A DNA stretch of 64,000 nucleotides from Thiorhodovibrio frisius (GCF_033954835.1 NZ_CP121471.1:1854501-1918500); one strand, 5' to 3'; counted from the first letter of the stretch, positions 16,791-26,021 are shown. The notes: a model not told the origin generated them from the letters alone. Numbers and translations: made by a program.

Positions 16791-16970
16791 TTAGTGTTCC
16801 GTTTCGACCACTGCGCCACCGCCGTTGCGATCTTCGACCAGGACCAATTTGCCCATTGTCGGATGCCGCAGTGCGGTGATTGAGAAATGCTCGAAAGATT
16901 TTTCCAGGATGAGCGTACTTTCGTCCTTCAGATCGCGCACGACCGAGGGGTCAGCATCGAAGATGTGCAT
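16791..16970 (-). CDS. Small hypothetical protein of 59 residues
   Basis: A short frame upstream of and in the same direction as amylosucrase. It starts at ATG 16970 with AGGA about 10 nt before it and ends with TAA. The product begins MHIFDADPSVVRDLKDES, continues with a STLILEKSFEHFSITALR segment and ends KLVLVEDRNGGGAVVETEH, a balanced, protein-like composition without low complexity. The frame is open upstream as well but has no ATG there. It lies 45 nt before the amylosucrase start, so it could be the first gene of that operon. No family is recognised. The remaining 275 bases up to the response regulator gene hold nothing else I can support. Confidence 0.4.
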   Translation of the reverse strand: MHIFDADPSVVRDLKDESTLILEKSFEHFSITALRHPTMGKLVLVEDRNGGGAVVETEH

Positions 16971-17245
16971 GGCTTGATGTTCCTGAAACCAAAACCGCAG
17001 GCCCGATGCAAATTGGTTGCAACAGGCTTGCGAGGCGAGGGCAAAACGTCCTGGGGGCCAGAATGCGGTTGGTCCGGATTTTTGGGCCGGGGCTCATCCG
17101 CGATCTGTACCATGATATGTTCCCAGCTCGGCAGAATCCAATTTCTTTACCCTGAATCACTGGGGCACATTCGTCGGGCGGCGGTACAGATGTTTCAATC
17201 CATGCCAAGGACAGGGCTCGCGAATGAATTGCAAGGGGATTTCTA

Positions 17246-17857
17246 ATGAGTGATGAGCACTGGGTGTATGTGGTCGATGACGATGAGGCGATGCGCGAGT
17301 CCTTGCAATGGCTGATCGAGTCCGACGGTATGCGGGTGCGCACCTTCGGCTCGGCCGATGCCTTTTTAAGCGCTTGTGAACCGGGCTGGAGCGGCTGCCT
17401 GCTGCTTGATGTGCGCATGCCGGGTATGAGCGGGCTGGAGTTGCAGGCATATTTGAGTCGGCGCTCGATTTGCCTGCCGGTGATTGTCATTACCGGCCAT
17501 GGCGATGTTGCGATGGCGGTGCGGGCGATGAAGGCCGGGGCACTGGATTTTATCGAAAAACCCTTTAATGACGATGCCTTGCTTGGCAGTATTCGCCGTG
17601 CGCTCGAAACCGATGACCGCGACCGGGTGCAGCGCTCGGCACGCTCAGAGATTCAGTCACGGATGACAGATCTGACTCCGCGCGAGCACGAGGTGATGGA
17701 TATGGTGGTCGAGGGGCAGTCGAACCGGGAAATCGCGACAGCACTGAGCGTCAGTATCAAAACGGTCGAAGTCCATCGGGCGCGGGTGATGGACAAAATG
17801 CAGGCTGATTCGCTCGCCGACTTGGTGCGCATGGCAATTATGGCCAATACGCCCTGA
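17246..17857 (+). CDS. Two-component response regulator, FixJ/NarL-type (REC + LuxR HTH)
   Basis: A 203-residue transcriptional regulator. The receiver domain (about 1-125) has the acidic pocket VVDDDEAMR (D11-D13), the phospho-acceptor D55 in LLLDVRMPG, VIVITGHGDV and the lysine in IEKPF. The C-terminal domain (about 140-203) is a LuxR/GerE helix-turn-helix: LTPREHEVMDMVVEGQSNREIATALSVSIKTVEVHRARVMDKM. This combination matches FixJ/TodT-like regulators. No histidine kinase gene is adjacent, so it is an orphan within this window. It is divergent from the 59-residue gene and amylosucrase, making their control by this regulator plausible but unproven. Confidence 0.9.
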   Translation: MSDEHWVYVVDDDEAMRESLQWLIESDGMRVRTFGSADAFLSACEPGWSGCLLLDVRMPGMSGLELQAYLSRRSICLPVIVITGHGDVAMAVRAMKAGALDFIEKPFNDDALLGSIRRALETDDRDRVQRSARSEIQSRMTDLTPREHEVMDMVVEGQSNREIATALSVSIKTVEVHRARVMDKMQADSLADLVRMAIMANTP

Positions 17858-17877
17858 GTCCGATGCTGTCAGACCGG

Positions 17878-18672
17878 TCAGGCCGTCGGTGGCGCTGGCG
17901 CGGTGGCACAGACGGGGCAGCTGGGATCGGCGCTGAGCTGGAGTTCGCGCCAGTGCATGGGACGCGCATCAAGCAGCAGCAGGCGGCCAAACAGGGGGGT
18001 GCCGATACCGCTCAGAATTTTGATCGCCTCGCAGGCCTGCAAGCTGCCGATGATGCCGACCAAGGGGGCAAGCACGCCATTGGCGGCGCAGCCATCGTCA
18101 ACATTGGTTGCGATGTCCGGATACAAACATTGATAGCAGGGGCCGCCAGCGCGGCCGCTGAAGGCGCTGATCTGACCCTCAGCGCGGATGGCGGCACCGG
18201 AAACCAGGGGCACGCCGGCGGCGACACTGGCGCGATTGGCGGCGAAGCGGGTCGCGAAGTTGTCGCTGCCGTCGACGATGAGATCGACCTCTGCGGCCAG
18301 TTCGTGCAAACGGGTATCATCCAGGTGTTCGCGTATTGGCACTAGATGGACATCGGTGTTCAGCGCCCGCAGCCTTGCAGTCGCTGAATCCACCTTTGAC
18401 TGACCGATCTGGGCCTGATCGTGCAGGATTTGGCGCTGGAGGTTGCTCTGGTCGACCTGGTCGCCATCGGCCAGCAACAGGGTGCCGAGCCCGGCGGCGG
18501 CGAGATAGAGTGCAACCGGTGAGCCCAGACCGCCAAGCCCAAGGACGAGCACGCGTGCGCGCCCCAGGCGCTCCTGGCCCTCGATGCCAAAGTCGGGCAA
18601 TAGAATTTGGCGTTGGTAGCGCAACAGGAGATCGTCATCGGCCGCTGTGGCTGGGATTTTGGCCGAAGGCAT
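17878..18672 (-). CDS. MoeB/ThiF-family sulfur-carrier adenylyltransferase
   Basis: A 264-residue E1-like enzyme that activates the C-terminus of a ubiquitin-fold sulfur carrier (MoaD, ThiS or similar) with ATP. The N-terminal RYQRQILLPDFGIEGQ, the nucleotide-binding GLGGLGSPVALYLAAAG (about 45-61), DGDQVDQSNLQRQILH and VDGSDNFATRF motifs are typical. Zinc ligands are CYQC (C179, C182) and CPVC (C252, C255). It lacks a rhodanese extension. Whether it serves molybdopterin (MoeB), thiamine (ThiF) or another sulfur-transfer pathway cannot be decided, because no carrier gene is adjacent. ATG 18672 is used; the frame upstream overlaps the preceding gene and is not coding. Confidence 0.9.
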   Translation of the reverse strand: MPSAKIPATAADDDLLLRYQRQILLPDFGIEGQERLGRARVLVLGLGGLGSPVALYLAAAGLGTLLLADGDQVDQSNLQRQILHDQAQIGQSKVDSATARLRALNTDVHLVPIREHLDDTRLHELAAEVDLIVDGSDNFATRFAANRASVAAGVPLVSGAAIRAEGQISAFSGRAGGPCYQCLYPDIATNVDDGCAANGVLAPLVGIIGSLQACEAIKILSGIGTPLFGRLLLLDARPMHWRELQLSADPSCPVCATAPAPPTA

Positions 18673-18686
18673 GGGCTCGTATTCGG

Positions 18687-19097
18687 TTACAGATAACGGC
18701 GCCAGTGTTCCGGGCGGTGGTCGCGACAGCCGTGCTCGATGCTCTCGAAGCGCTTGGCAAACACCCTCTTGGTGCACTGGCTGTCGGCGTGTTTGATGCC
18801 GTAATTCTCGCGCAGGGTTTCCTCCGTGTAGTAGGCGAGCGTGCGTTTCATGCGGTAAAGGAGTCCGTTGTCGAGATGCAAGCCTAACTCGTATAGTGCG
18901 GAATCGATTTCTTCTAGACAGGTCTGGCGGATGTCGTATCTTAAATTGAGCACAATGGGCGAGGTGGGCCAGGCGTCGAGCACGCCCGCGACCTCTTTCA
19001 GAAACTGGGCCGCCGTCTCGGCATCGTTGCGCTCCGGATGCAGGTCGCGGAAATGGATCTGGCGGTGTTTGATGCGGTCGGTTTCTGAGATATCCAT
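18687..19097 (-). CDS. Conserved-looking hypothetical protein of 136 residues
   Basis: I do not recognise a named family. The 136 residues read as a compact alpha/beta protein: RQIHFRDLHPERNDAETAAQFLKEVAGV, then a strand-like PIVLNLRYDIRQTCLEEIDSALYELGLHLDN stretch resembling the beta-alpha-beta of heavy-metal-associated or ferredoxin-like folds but without the CXXC metal site, then KRTLAYYTEETLRENYG and a His/Arg-rich C-terminus. It lies 14 nt upstream of the MoeB/ThiF-like gene on the same strand, so the two are almost certainly one operon. A link with sulfur or metal-cofactor handling is suggested by that context only. Confidence 0.7.
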   Translation of the reverse strand: MDISETDRIKHRQIHFRDLHPERNDAETAAQFLKEVAGVLDAWPTSPIVLNLRYDIRQTCLEEIDSALYELGLHLDNGLLYRMKRTLAYYTEETLRENYGIKHADSQCTKRVFAKRFESIEHGCRDHRPEHWRRYL

Positions 19098-19207
19098 GGT
19101 TGGTTTGGGGCGTCTTGGGTTCCGTCTTTCGGTCAGAGTCGAGATTTAAGCGCGAATCGTGGCAAGAGAGCAATGGTGTCCGCACCGAAGCAGCTTGACC
19201 GCGTCAG

Positions 19208-19516
19208 TTATTCGTCGTCGGTGTATAACTCCGGCTTCCAACCGAGCGTGCGAGCATGCGTCAATGCGGCGGTAAAGATGCGCTGGTGGCGCTCGCGAAC
19301 CTCTTCAGGCAGGCCAGAGACAAGGTGCCCGTAAGGACGCCAGGCTTCGCTGACCTGATCATAGAGCAGTTGGATGCGATCCAGCGACCAGCCAGCGCAT
19401 GTCTCGGTCTCGGGAATCAGCCCAAAAGCCTGGGCATCGCGCACAATGGTGCCGGTCGGCGTCATGCCGCCGAAGTTGTCCTGATCCAATCCGACATAGG
19501 TTTTTTCGCGTGACAT
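19208..19516 (-). CDS. Hypothetical protein of 102 residues
   Basis: A small soluble protein of 102 residues starting MSREKTYVGLDQDNFGGMTPTG. It contains DAQAFGLIPETETCAGWSLDRIQLLYDQV and AWRPYGHLVSGLPEEVRERHQRI segments that I recall from uncharacterised proteins of beta- and gammaproteobacteria, but no function is known to me. No membrane segment or signal peptide is present; one Cys lies in ETCAGW. It is on the minus strand, 76 nt after prmC ends (prmC lies upstream in its direction of transcription) and 111 nt before the 136-residue gene, so it could be the tail of the hemA operon or separately transcribed. Confidence 0.72.
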   Translation of the reverse strand: MSREKTYVGLDQDNFGGMTPTGTIVRDAQAFGLIPETETCAGWSLDRIQLLYDQVSEAWRPYGHLVSGLPEEVRERHQRIFTAALTHARTLGWKPELYTDDE

Positions 19517-19591
19517 TAAGCAGGTGCCTCGGTGGTGGCGCTGTTGCGAGAAGAAGGAGCCAAGCGATGATTTAGGCTGTTGCGATTGTCG

Positions 19592-20518
19592 CTAAAAAGC
19601 GCCCGCTTCGCCAGACGCTTCGCCAGTGTCGCTTGAGCGCCTTGCGCTGGTGAAGCGTTCGTGGCCGGCGAGATCGCGGTGGGTTTCGATCATTGTCAAG
19701 CCGGCCTGGTTCAGAATGGTGCGAACGGCGGCGCCCTGATCCCAGCCATGTTCGATGGCGGCCCTGCCCGTTGGTGTCAGATGGCGTGGCAGCTCGGCGG
19801 CGATGCGGCGGATGGCGGCGAGGCCGTCGTTGCCGGCGATCAGGGCGCTAGCTGGCTCAAAGGGCAGGTCGCCGCGGGTGAGGTGTGGGTCCTGTGCGGC
19901 GACGTAGGGTGGGTTGGCCAGGATGAGATCCAGACGCTGTGCGGCGATGGGGCTGAGCCAGTCGCTTTGTATCAGTTGGATCTGGTCGGCTTTGAGTCGC
20001 TGGCAGTTGGTGGCGGCTATGGCCAGGGCGGCGCCCGAGCGATCCAGGGCGAGTACCTGCCAGTGTGGGCGTTCCAGAGCGATCGCCAGCGCGATCGCAC
20101 CGCTGCCGGTGCCGAGGTCGGCGCAGCGGATGGATGCCGTTGGTGGGTGCTGTGCCAGGGCCCAGTCGACCAGGAGTTCGGTTTCCGGGCGTGGGATCAG
20201 GGTGGCGGGGCTGACGCGCAGCGGCAGGCCGCGAAATTCGCGCTCGCCCAGGACATAGGCGATGGGTTCGCCTTGGCTGCGGCGGCGGATCATGTGTGCA
20301 AAAACTGTCTGTTCGGGCTCGCCGATTTGCCGCTCGGGCCAGGCGATCAGGTCGGTGCGGCCTAGGCTGGCGGCGGTTGCTAGTAGCAGTTCCGCTTCCA
20401 GACGCGCGGTTGGGGTTGCGCTGGCCGTCAGTTGCGCCCGACCCCAATGCAGCAGCGCGGCGATGGACGGCGCTGGATCAGCGGGCGCCGGGGCGCTTGG
20501 AGCAGGGGCCTCAGCCAT
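19592..20518 (-). CDS. prmC: Release factor glutamine methyltransferase
   Basis: PrmC methylates the glutamine of the GGQ motif in release factors RF1 and RF2, raising peptide release. The 308 residues hold an N-terminal helical recognition domain and a class I methyltransferase domain with SAM-binding DLGTGSG (134-140) and the catalytic NPPY (202-205). [15 protein letters not shown] is also typical. The start codon overlaps the end of prfA by 8 nt, so its target factor RF1 is encoded immediately upstream. The first 17 residues are Ala/Pro-rich and probably disordered. The standard hemA-prfA-prmC order supports the call. Confidence 0.95.
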   Translation of the reverse strand: MAEAPAPSAPAPADPAPSIAALLHWGRAQLTASATPTARLEAELLLATAASLGRTDLIAWPERQIGEPEQTVFAHMIRRRSQGEPIAYVLGEREFRGLPLRVSPATLIPRPETELLVDWALAQHPPTASIRCADLGTGSGAIALAIALERPHWQVLALDRSGAALAIAATNCQRLKADQIQLIQSDWLSPIAAQRLDLILANPPYVAAQDPHLTRGDLPFEPASALIAGNDGLAAIRRIAAELPRHLTPTGRAAIEHGWDQGAAVRTILNQAGLTMIETHRDLAGHERFTSARRSSDTGEASGEAGAF

Positions 20519-21590
20519 CCATCAGGGTCGTGAGGCGGTCGGCCTGATCCTCCTGACGCAGGGGCTCAATGACCTGGTCGAGACTGCCCAACATGATTTC
20601 ATCGAGCTTGTAGAGTGTCAGGTTGACGCGATGGTCGGTCAAGCGGTTCTGCGGGAAGTTATAGGTGCGGATGCGCTCGGAACGATCTCCGCTGCCGACT
20701 TGTAGACGACGGGATTCGCTGCGCTCTGCGGTCACGGCGCTTTGCGCGGCATCGAGCAGCCGGGCTTGCAGCAGAGACATGGCCCGCGCGCGGTTCTTGT
20801 GCTGGGAGCGCTCGTCCTGGCATTCCACCACAATGCCGCTTGGCAGATGGGTGATACGCACGGCCGAGTCGGTCTTGTTCACATGCTGGCCGCCGGCGCC
20901 TGAGGCGCGGTAGGTGTCGACGCGCAGGTCGCCGCTTGAAATGGCCGTTTCCTCGACCGTCTCGGGTTCGGGTAGGATGGCGACGGTGCAGGCGGAGGTA
21001 TGAACGCGCCCCTGGGATTCGGTCTCGGGAACACGCTGCACGCGATGGGTGCCGGCCTCGAATTTCAGCCGGGCGTAAACCTGCTTGCCGCTGATGCGCA
21101 GGACGATTTCTTTGTAGCCGCCAAGTTCGCCATCGCTTGCGCTAATGGTCTCGCTGCGCCAGCCCTGGTGTTCGCCATAGCGCAGGTACATGCGGGTGAG
21201 ATCGGCGGCGAAGAGCGCGGCCTCGGCACCGCCGGTACCGGCGCGAACTTCCAGGTAAACATTGCGCTGGTCGTTGGGATCGGGCGGCAGCAACAGGCGC
21301 TTGAGTTCGGGCTCCAGGGCGTCGCGTTCGGCCTGGGTGCTGGTGATCTCCTCGCGCGCGAGTTCGGCCATCTCAGGGTCCGCGAGCATGGCCTCAGCCG
21401 TGGCCATGCTGTCTTCGCAGGCACAATAGTTCTGGTAGCAGTCGATCAGCGGCTCGAGCTGTGCATACTCGCGCCCGAGGTCGCGAAACTGGTTTTTATC
21501 GTCTTGGGTGGCCGGGTCCGCAAGCAGAGCGGTGATTTCGCCGAAGCGCTCGGCGAGGCGCTCAAGCTTGCCGCGCAGGGAGTCATTCAT
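20511..21590 (-). CDS. prfA: Peptide chain release factor 1
   Basis: RF1 reads UAA and UAG stop codons and triggers release of the finished protein. The 359 residues are full length. GGQ lies at 233-235 ([10 protein letters not shown]), and PET at 188-190 occupies the position of the codon-recognition PxT motif of RF1. No internal frameshift is present; programmed frameshifting is a feature of RF2, not RF1. ATG 21590 has GCCCC upstream and no strong ribosome binding site, so translation may be coupled to hemA, which ends 31 nt before. Confidence 0.97.
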   Translation of the reverse strand: MNDSLRGKLERLAERFGEITALLADPATQDDKNQFRDLGREYAQLEPLIDCYQNYCACEDSMATAEAMLADPEMAELAREEITSTQAERDALEPELKRLLLPPDPNDQRNVYLEVRAGTGGAEAALFAADLTRMYLRYGEHQGWRSETISASDGELGGYKEIVLRISGKQVYARLKFEAGTHRVQRVPETESQGRVHTSACTVAILPEPETVEETAISSGDLRVDTYRASGAGGQHVNKTDSAVRITHLPSGIVVECQDERSQHKNRARAMSLLQARLLDAAQSAVTAERSESRRLQVGSGDRSERIRTYNFPQNRLTDHRVNLTLYKLDEIMLGSLDQVIEPLRQEDQADRLTTLMDG

Positions 21591-21621
21591 GGGGCGTTGT
21601 CAGCACCTGCCAATCCGGGCA

Positions 21622-22989
21622 TTAACCGCCGCCGCCGGCGACGCGCGCAAGCGTCTCGGCCGGGCAGCTTGGTGTCTTGGTGCCAGAGGTGGAGCCAGCG
21701 CCAGCGACGGTCTCATCGCCATCGGCCGCGATGTCTTGACCGAGTGCAAATAGCTGGTTGGCGGCCTCAAGCAGATCGGACTGTCCTTCGCGCCCGGCGC
21801 GGCGCAGGCGCACGCTGGGGGTGTGTAGAATTTTATTAGTGAGCGTGTGGGCGAGCTGGCAGATCACATCATCGGCTGACTTGCCGGCGGCGAGTTGCTT
21901 CTGCGCGCGCGCAACCATCTGGTCGCGAATGCTTTCGGCCCGCTGGCGGTAGTCCTGAATGAGCGTCACGGCGTCGAGCGAACGCAACCAGGCCATGAAC
22001 TCAGCTGTGTGCAGCTCGATGATTTCCATCGCCTGAGCCGCTGCCTGGTGGCGCGAGCGCATGCCCTCGTCGACCACACCCTGGAGGTCATCGACGGTGT
22101 AGAGATAAACGTCGTTCAGGTTGCCGACTTCGGGCTCGATGTCGCGTGGCACGGCAATATCGACCATGAACATGGGCCGGTGTTTGCGGATTTTGAGTGC
22201 TCGTTCCACGGCTCCCTTGCCGAGAACTGGCAGCGGGCTGGCGGTGGAAGACACCACGATGTCAGCCTCGGGCAAGTGGTTGACCAGTTCGGTCAGGGCA
22301 ATGGCGTAGCCGTCGAACTGCGAGGCGACCAAATGGGCGCGTTCGACCGTGCGGTTGGCCACCACAATGCGCCCGATGCCATGCTGGTGCAGATGGCGCG
22401 CGGCCAGTTCGATGGTTTCACCAGCGCCGATCAGCAATGCTGTCTGTGAGCTGAGGTCGCTGAAAATCTGCCGCGCCAGACTGACAGCGGCAAAGGCCAT
22501 CGACACCGGACTGCTGCCGATGGCAGTATCGGTGCGCACCTGCTTGGCGACCGAGAAGCAGTGCTGGAACAGCCGTCCGAGCAGCCGCCCGGCGGTGCCG
22601 CTGTCGCAGGCGGTCTGGAAAGATTGCTTGACCTGGCCAAGAATTTGCGGCTCACCCAGCACCATGGAATCCAGGCCGCTGGCGACCTTCAGCAGATGCG
22701 AAACGGCGTCGTGATCTCTGTAAGCGTAGAGATGTGGCGCGATCAGTTGCGGATCGACCCCGTGGAAACGCCCGAGCCAGTCACGAATCTGCGCCTCGCT
22801 CGCCTGAGGGTCGAGCACGCAGTAAACTTCGGTGCGATTGCAGGTCGATAAAATAATGCCTTCGCTGGTGACAGGGTGATCGGTCAGGCTGCGCAGGGCG
22901 CCGACGATCACATCAGGGCCAAAGGTCAGGCGCTCGCGGATATCGACGGGGGCCGTTTTGTGGTTCAGGCCAAGGATGAGCAGGCTCAT
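21622..22989 (-). CDS. hemA: Glutamyl-tRNA reductase
   Basis: Reduces glutamyl-tRNA(Glu) with NADPH to glutamate-1-semialdehyde, the first committed step of tetrapyrrole synthesis, feeding haem, sirohaem and, if the organism is phototrophic, bacteriochlorophyll. The 455 residues include LGLNHKTAPVDIRER, the catalytic Cys50 in LSTCNRTE, the SGLDSMVLGEPQILGQVK block and the NADPH-binding GAGETIELAARHL. The last 40 residues are a Gly/Ala/Thr-rich tail beyond the usual dimerisation domain. ATG 22989 matches the family start; the frame upstream is open but unconserved. It is divergent from the TPR gene. Confidence 0.96.
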   Translation of the reverse strand: MSLLILGLNHKTAPVDIRERLTFGPDVIVGALRSLTDHPVTSEGIILSTCNRTEVYCVLDPQASEAQIRDWLGRFHGVDPQLIAPHLYAYRDHDAVSHLLKVASGLDSMVLGEPQILGQVKQSFQTACDSGTAGRLLGRLFQHCFSVAKQVRTDTAIGSSPVSMAFAAVSLARQIFSDLSSQTALLIGAGETIELAARHLHQHGIGRIVVANRTVERAHLVASQFDGYAIALTELVNHLPEADIVVSSTASPLPVLGKGAVERALKIRKHRPMFMVDIAVPRDIEPEVGNLNDVYLYTVDDLQGVVDEGMRSRHQAAAQAMEIIELHTAEFMAWLRSLDAVTLIQDYRQRAESIRDQMVARAQKQLAAGKSADDVICQLAHTLTNKILHTPSVRLRRAGREGQSDLLEAANQLFALGQDIAADGDETVAGAGSTSGTKTPSCPAETLARVAGGGG

Positions 22990-23271
22990 GCGGTTTTTAG
23001 GGTGAGCTGGTTTAAATTGATGGCTAAAGGTAACAGATTTTAAGGCCAGTGGGGGAGGGTGGCAGCTGCATTTTTGCGCAAGCACTCGGCCGATGATCAT
23101 CCTGGTAGCAGCAGTCGGGGTCCATTCCGATGAAACAGCAGCTTCATCGTTCGGGGCGGCCGGGACCATGAGCGTCAAGCACAAGCTGGGGTGGCTCGCG
23201 TATACTCCATGCTCATAAGGTCAGGCACTCAAATTTCGAGCAATTCATCGGTGAAATTTCCAAACAACATC

Positions 23272-25167
23272 ATGCCAAATGTGACGACTTTCTGGCGCCA
23301 GGACGGATTTCGGGCCAAAACCCTGCGGGCCTTGAACGGGGACCACGGCCGAACAATTCTGTGGCTGTCGCTCATCCTGCTGCTTGGCGCGGATGCCTCA
23401 CTCGCTAGCTTTCCGGCTGCGGGTCTTGGGCAGCAGGCCAATTCTGATCCGACGCTGCTGGCGCGGGAAAGCCAGCAGCAGGGGCAACCGCAGCAGGCCG
23501 CCTCCGATCAGTTGTCGGATGATGAGCCCGCGCTGTCTGCCGGCCCGGCCACCGAGCCTGTGGTCGAATTCGATGCCGATTTGCTCTACGACGTGCTGGT
23601 CGCCGAGGTGGCGATGCAGCGCGACCGCCCGTTGGATGCCTTCCCGCATTTCCTGGCCGCCGCGCGGCACACGTCAGACCCGGTGCTGGCGGAGCTGGCC
23701 ACGCGTGCGGCGATTGCGGGCAAGGATCAGGCCCGAGCTGAGGAGGCTGCGGCCTTTTGGGTGAGTCTGGTGCCAGATTCCCTGCAAGCGCGCCAAGTGG
23801 CTGCCTATGTGATTCTGGAGGGTGGCAAGGTCGATCAAGCAATGCCCTATTTGCGCGCGGTCATGGAGCACTCGCCCCAGCGCCGCCAAGGGTATTTGCA
23901 TTGCGCGCGCTTGGTGGCGCGGCTGGACGATCCGCTCCAGCGTCTCGAGCTGATGCGGGCGCTGATTGATGAGTTTGGTGAAGACCCCGATGCGCTGCTG
24001 GCCATTGCCGGACTGGCTGCCGGCGCGGATCGGCCGGATGAGGCGCGCGAGTTCGCCAACCGCGCTGCTGCGCAGCGCCCGGCCTGGAGTCGGCCGCGAC
24101 AGTTTCTGGTGCAAATGCTGGTGAGTGAGGGCCGCATTGACGCGGCCATCGCCGAACTCGAGCGCTATTTCTCGCAAGGTTCCAACGATCAGGAGCTGCG
24201 CACCCTCTATGCTCAACTGCTGATCGAAGATGAGCGCTACGAGGATGCCCGCAAAGTCTTTGCTAGCTTGCTCGAGTCGCATCCGCAGATGCCGGGCGTG
24301 CTTTTCGCGGTCGGCGTGCTTTCGTTGCAGCTTGAGGACTACCAGGGCGCGCGCGAGTATCTGCTGCGCCTGCGCGAAACTGGCAAGCGTAAGCAGGACG
24401 CGACCTTCATGCTCGGGGAGGTGGAAGAGGCGGCTGGACAACTGGAGCAGGCGCGCGACTGGTACGCCAAGGTGCGTGGCGACAAGGCGCTGGATGCGCA
24501 AATTCGCATAGCCAGCGTCGAGGCACGGCTTGGTCAGCTCGAGCGCGCGCGTGAACGCCTGCAGCGGCTGCGCGATGATGCGCCGGAGCAGCGCGCGGGG
24601 CTCTATTTGGTCGAAGGCGAGATTCTGCGCGAGGTCGATCAGTTGCCAAGCGCCATGGCGGTTTACGATGCGGCGCTGGCGGAGTTTCCGGATAATCTGG
24701 ATCTGCTCTACGCCCGCGCTCTGCTGGCCGCCACGCTTCAGCGGGTCGATGTGCTCGAGCGCGATCTGCGCCGGGTGCTGAGCATGGACCCGAATCATGC
24801 CGATGCGCTGAACGCACTCGGCTACACCCTGGCTGATCAGACCGACCGCCTTGATGAAGCCCAGGGTTTTATTGCCCGCGCGCTGGAACTCGAACCCGAG
24901 CAGCCGGCCATTCTCGACAGCATGGGGTGGCTGTTATATCGCATGGGCAAGCCCAAAGAGGCTGAGGGCTATTTGCGCAAGGCGCTCAAGCAACTCTCCG
25001 ATGGCGAGATTGCTGCGCATCTCGGTGAGGTGCTCTGGGCGCTCGGCCGGCGCGACGAGGCGCGGCAGGTTTGGCAGCAGGCGCTCGATGAATTCCCGGA
25101 TCACGACTATCTGTTGCGGGTCATCAAGCGTCACCCGGTCTCTCTAGCGCCGGGCGCTGGTTCGTGA
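23272..25167 (+). CDS. Tetratricopeptide repeat protein with N-terminal signal or anchor
   Basis: A TPR-rich protein of about 630 residues encoded next to ispE, as in many gammaproteobacteria. A hydrophobic TILWLSLILLLGADASLA segment followed by a Gln/Ser-rich stretch looks like a signal peptide, so the protein is probably periplasmic or attached to the envelope. Helical repeats fill the rest; the clearest TPRs are near the end (DPNHADALNALGYTLAD, QPAILDSMGWLLYRMGKPKEAEGYL). The start is uncertain: ATG 23272, 23209 or GTG 23191 are in frame, and a TATACT at 23201 would exclude the two earlier ones. Its last codons overlap the ispE start by 4 nt. The exact function is unknown. Confidence 0.8.
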   Translation: MPNVTTFWRQDGFRAKTLRALNGDHGRTILWLSLILLLGADASLASFPAAGLGQQANSDPTLLARESQQQGQPQQAASDQLSDDEPALSAGPATEPVVEFDADLLYDVLVAEVAMQRDRPLDAFPHFLAAARHTSDPVLAELATRAAIAGKDQARAEEAAAFWVSLVPDSLQARQVAAYVILEGGKVDQAMPYLRAVMEHSPQRRQGYLHCARLVARLDDPLQRLELMRALIDEFGEDPDALLAIAGLAAGADRPDEAREFANRAAAQRPAWSRPRQFLVQMLVSEGRIDAAIAELERYFSQGSNDQELRTLYAQLLIEDERYEDARKVFASLLESHPQMPGVLFAVGVLSLQLEDYQGAREYLLRLRETGKRKQDATFMLGEVEEAAGQLEQARDWYAKVRGDKALDAQIRIASVEARLGQLERARERLQRLRDDAPEQRAGLYLVEGEILREVDQLPSAMAVYDAALAEFPDNLDLLYARALLAATLQRVDVLERDLRRVLSMDPNHADALNALGYTLADQTDRLDEAQGFIARALELEPEQPAILDSMGWLLYRMGKPKEAEGYLRKALKQLSDGEIAAHLGEVLWALGRRDEARQVWQQALDEFPDHDYLLRVIKRHPVSLAPGAGS

Positions 25168-26021
25168 GTTCGGATTTGGTGCCGGCGCCAGCGGTGGATG
25201 GCGCCTGGCTGGCGCCCGCCAAACTCAATCTGACTCTGCGCATCATCGGCCGTCGGGCCGATGGCTACCATCTGCTACAGAGCGTTTTTCAGTTCATCGA
25301 CCGCTGCGACCGGCTGTTTTTCGAGCCGCGTGAGGATGGACAGGTGCGCCGTTCGCAAGGTGCTCATGGTGTCCCGGAAGAGCAGGACCTGGTCGTGCGT
25401 GCAGCGCGCCTGCTTCAGCGTCAAACCGGTTGTCCGCTTGGTGTCGACATTCGCGTTGATAAACAATTGCCCATGGGTGGCGGCCTGGGGGGCGGCAGCT
25501 CGGATGCCGCGACCACCCTGCAAGCGCTCAATCAGCTTTGGGAGCTGGGGCTTGGCATGGACCAGCTGGCCACTCTCGGGCTCGAATTGGGCGCCGATGT
25601 GCCGGTGTTCGTGCGCGCCCAGGCCGCTTGGGCTGAGGGCGTTGGTGAAAAACTCGAGCCGGTAGCACTCCCCGAGCCCTGGTTTCTGGTGCTGGTGCCG
25701 CCCTGTCAGGTCGCGACCGCTGCGGTTTTTCGTGACCCTGATTTGACAAGGGATTCCGCGCCCATCAAAATAGCCGGCTTTGTTGAGGGCGATGACAGGA
25801 ACGACTGTCTGCCAGTGGTTTTGCGTCGTTATGCGCCTGTCGCTGAGGCTTTTCGCTGGCTTGACGCGCGGGCAAGAGCGCGGCTGACCGGAACCGGATG
25901 TTGTCTGTTCGCGGCCTTTGAGGATCAGTCGCAGGCCGAGCAACTCAGGGCCGAGGCACCGGCGGTTTGGTCGGCTTTCGTGGCCAAGGGCTGCAACCGC
26001 TCGCCTTTGATGCAGGCTTAG
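25164..26021 (+). CDS. ispE: 4-diphosphocytidyl-2-C-methyl-D-erythritol kinase
   Basis: A GHMP kinase of the MEP (non-mevalonate) isoprenoid pathway that phosphorylates CDP-ME at the 2-hydroxyl. The 285 residues contain PAKLNLTLRIIGRRADGYHLLQSVFQ at the N-terminus, the ATP-binding PMGGGLGGGSSDAATTL (about 103-118) and GADVPVF with the catalytic Asp at 144. GTG 25164 overlaps the TGA of the TPR gene by four nt, indicating coupled translation. The lolB gene that usually separates the TPR gene from ispE in gammaproteobacteria is absent. tRNA-Gln and prs follow, the normal order. Confidence 0.95.
   Translation: MSSDLVPAPAVDGAWLAPAKLNLTLRIIGRRADGYHLLQSVFQFIDRCDRLFFEPREDGQVRRSQGAHGVPEEQDLVVRAARLLQRQTGCPLGVDIRVDKQLPMGGGLGGGSSDAATTLQALNQLWELGLGMDQLATLGLELGADVPVFVRAQAAWAEGVGEKLEPVALPEPWFLVLVPPCQVATAAVFRDPDLTRDSAPIKIAGFVEGDDRNDCLPVVLRRYAPVAEAFRWLDARARARLTGTGCCLFAAFEDQSQAEQLRAEAPAVWSAFVAKGCNRSPLMQA

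Noticed and set aside
16887-17246. 119-residue frame on the + strand before the response regulator
   Set aside because: No family resemblance; it overlaps the better-looking minus-strand small frame and the regulator's promoter region.
23201-23206. TATACT as promoter of the TPR gene
   Set aside because: The -35 region at 16-18 nt spacing (around AAGCAC) is poor, so it is noted only as an argument about the start codon.
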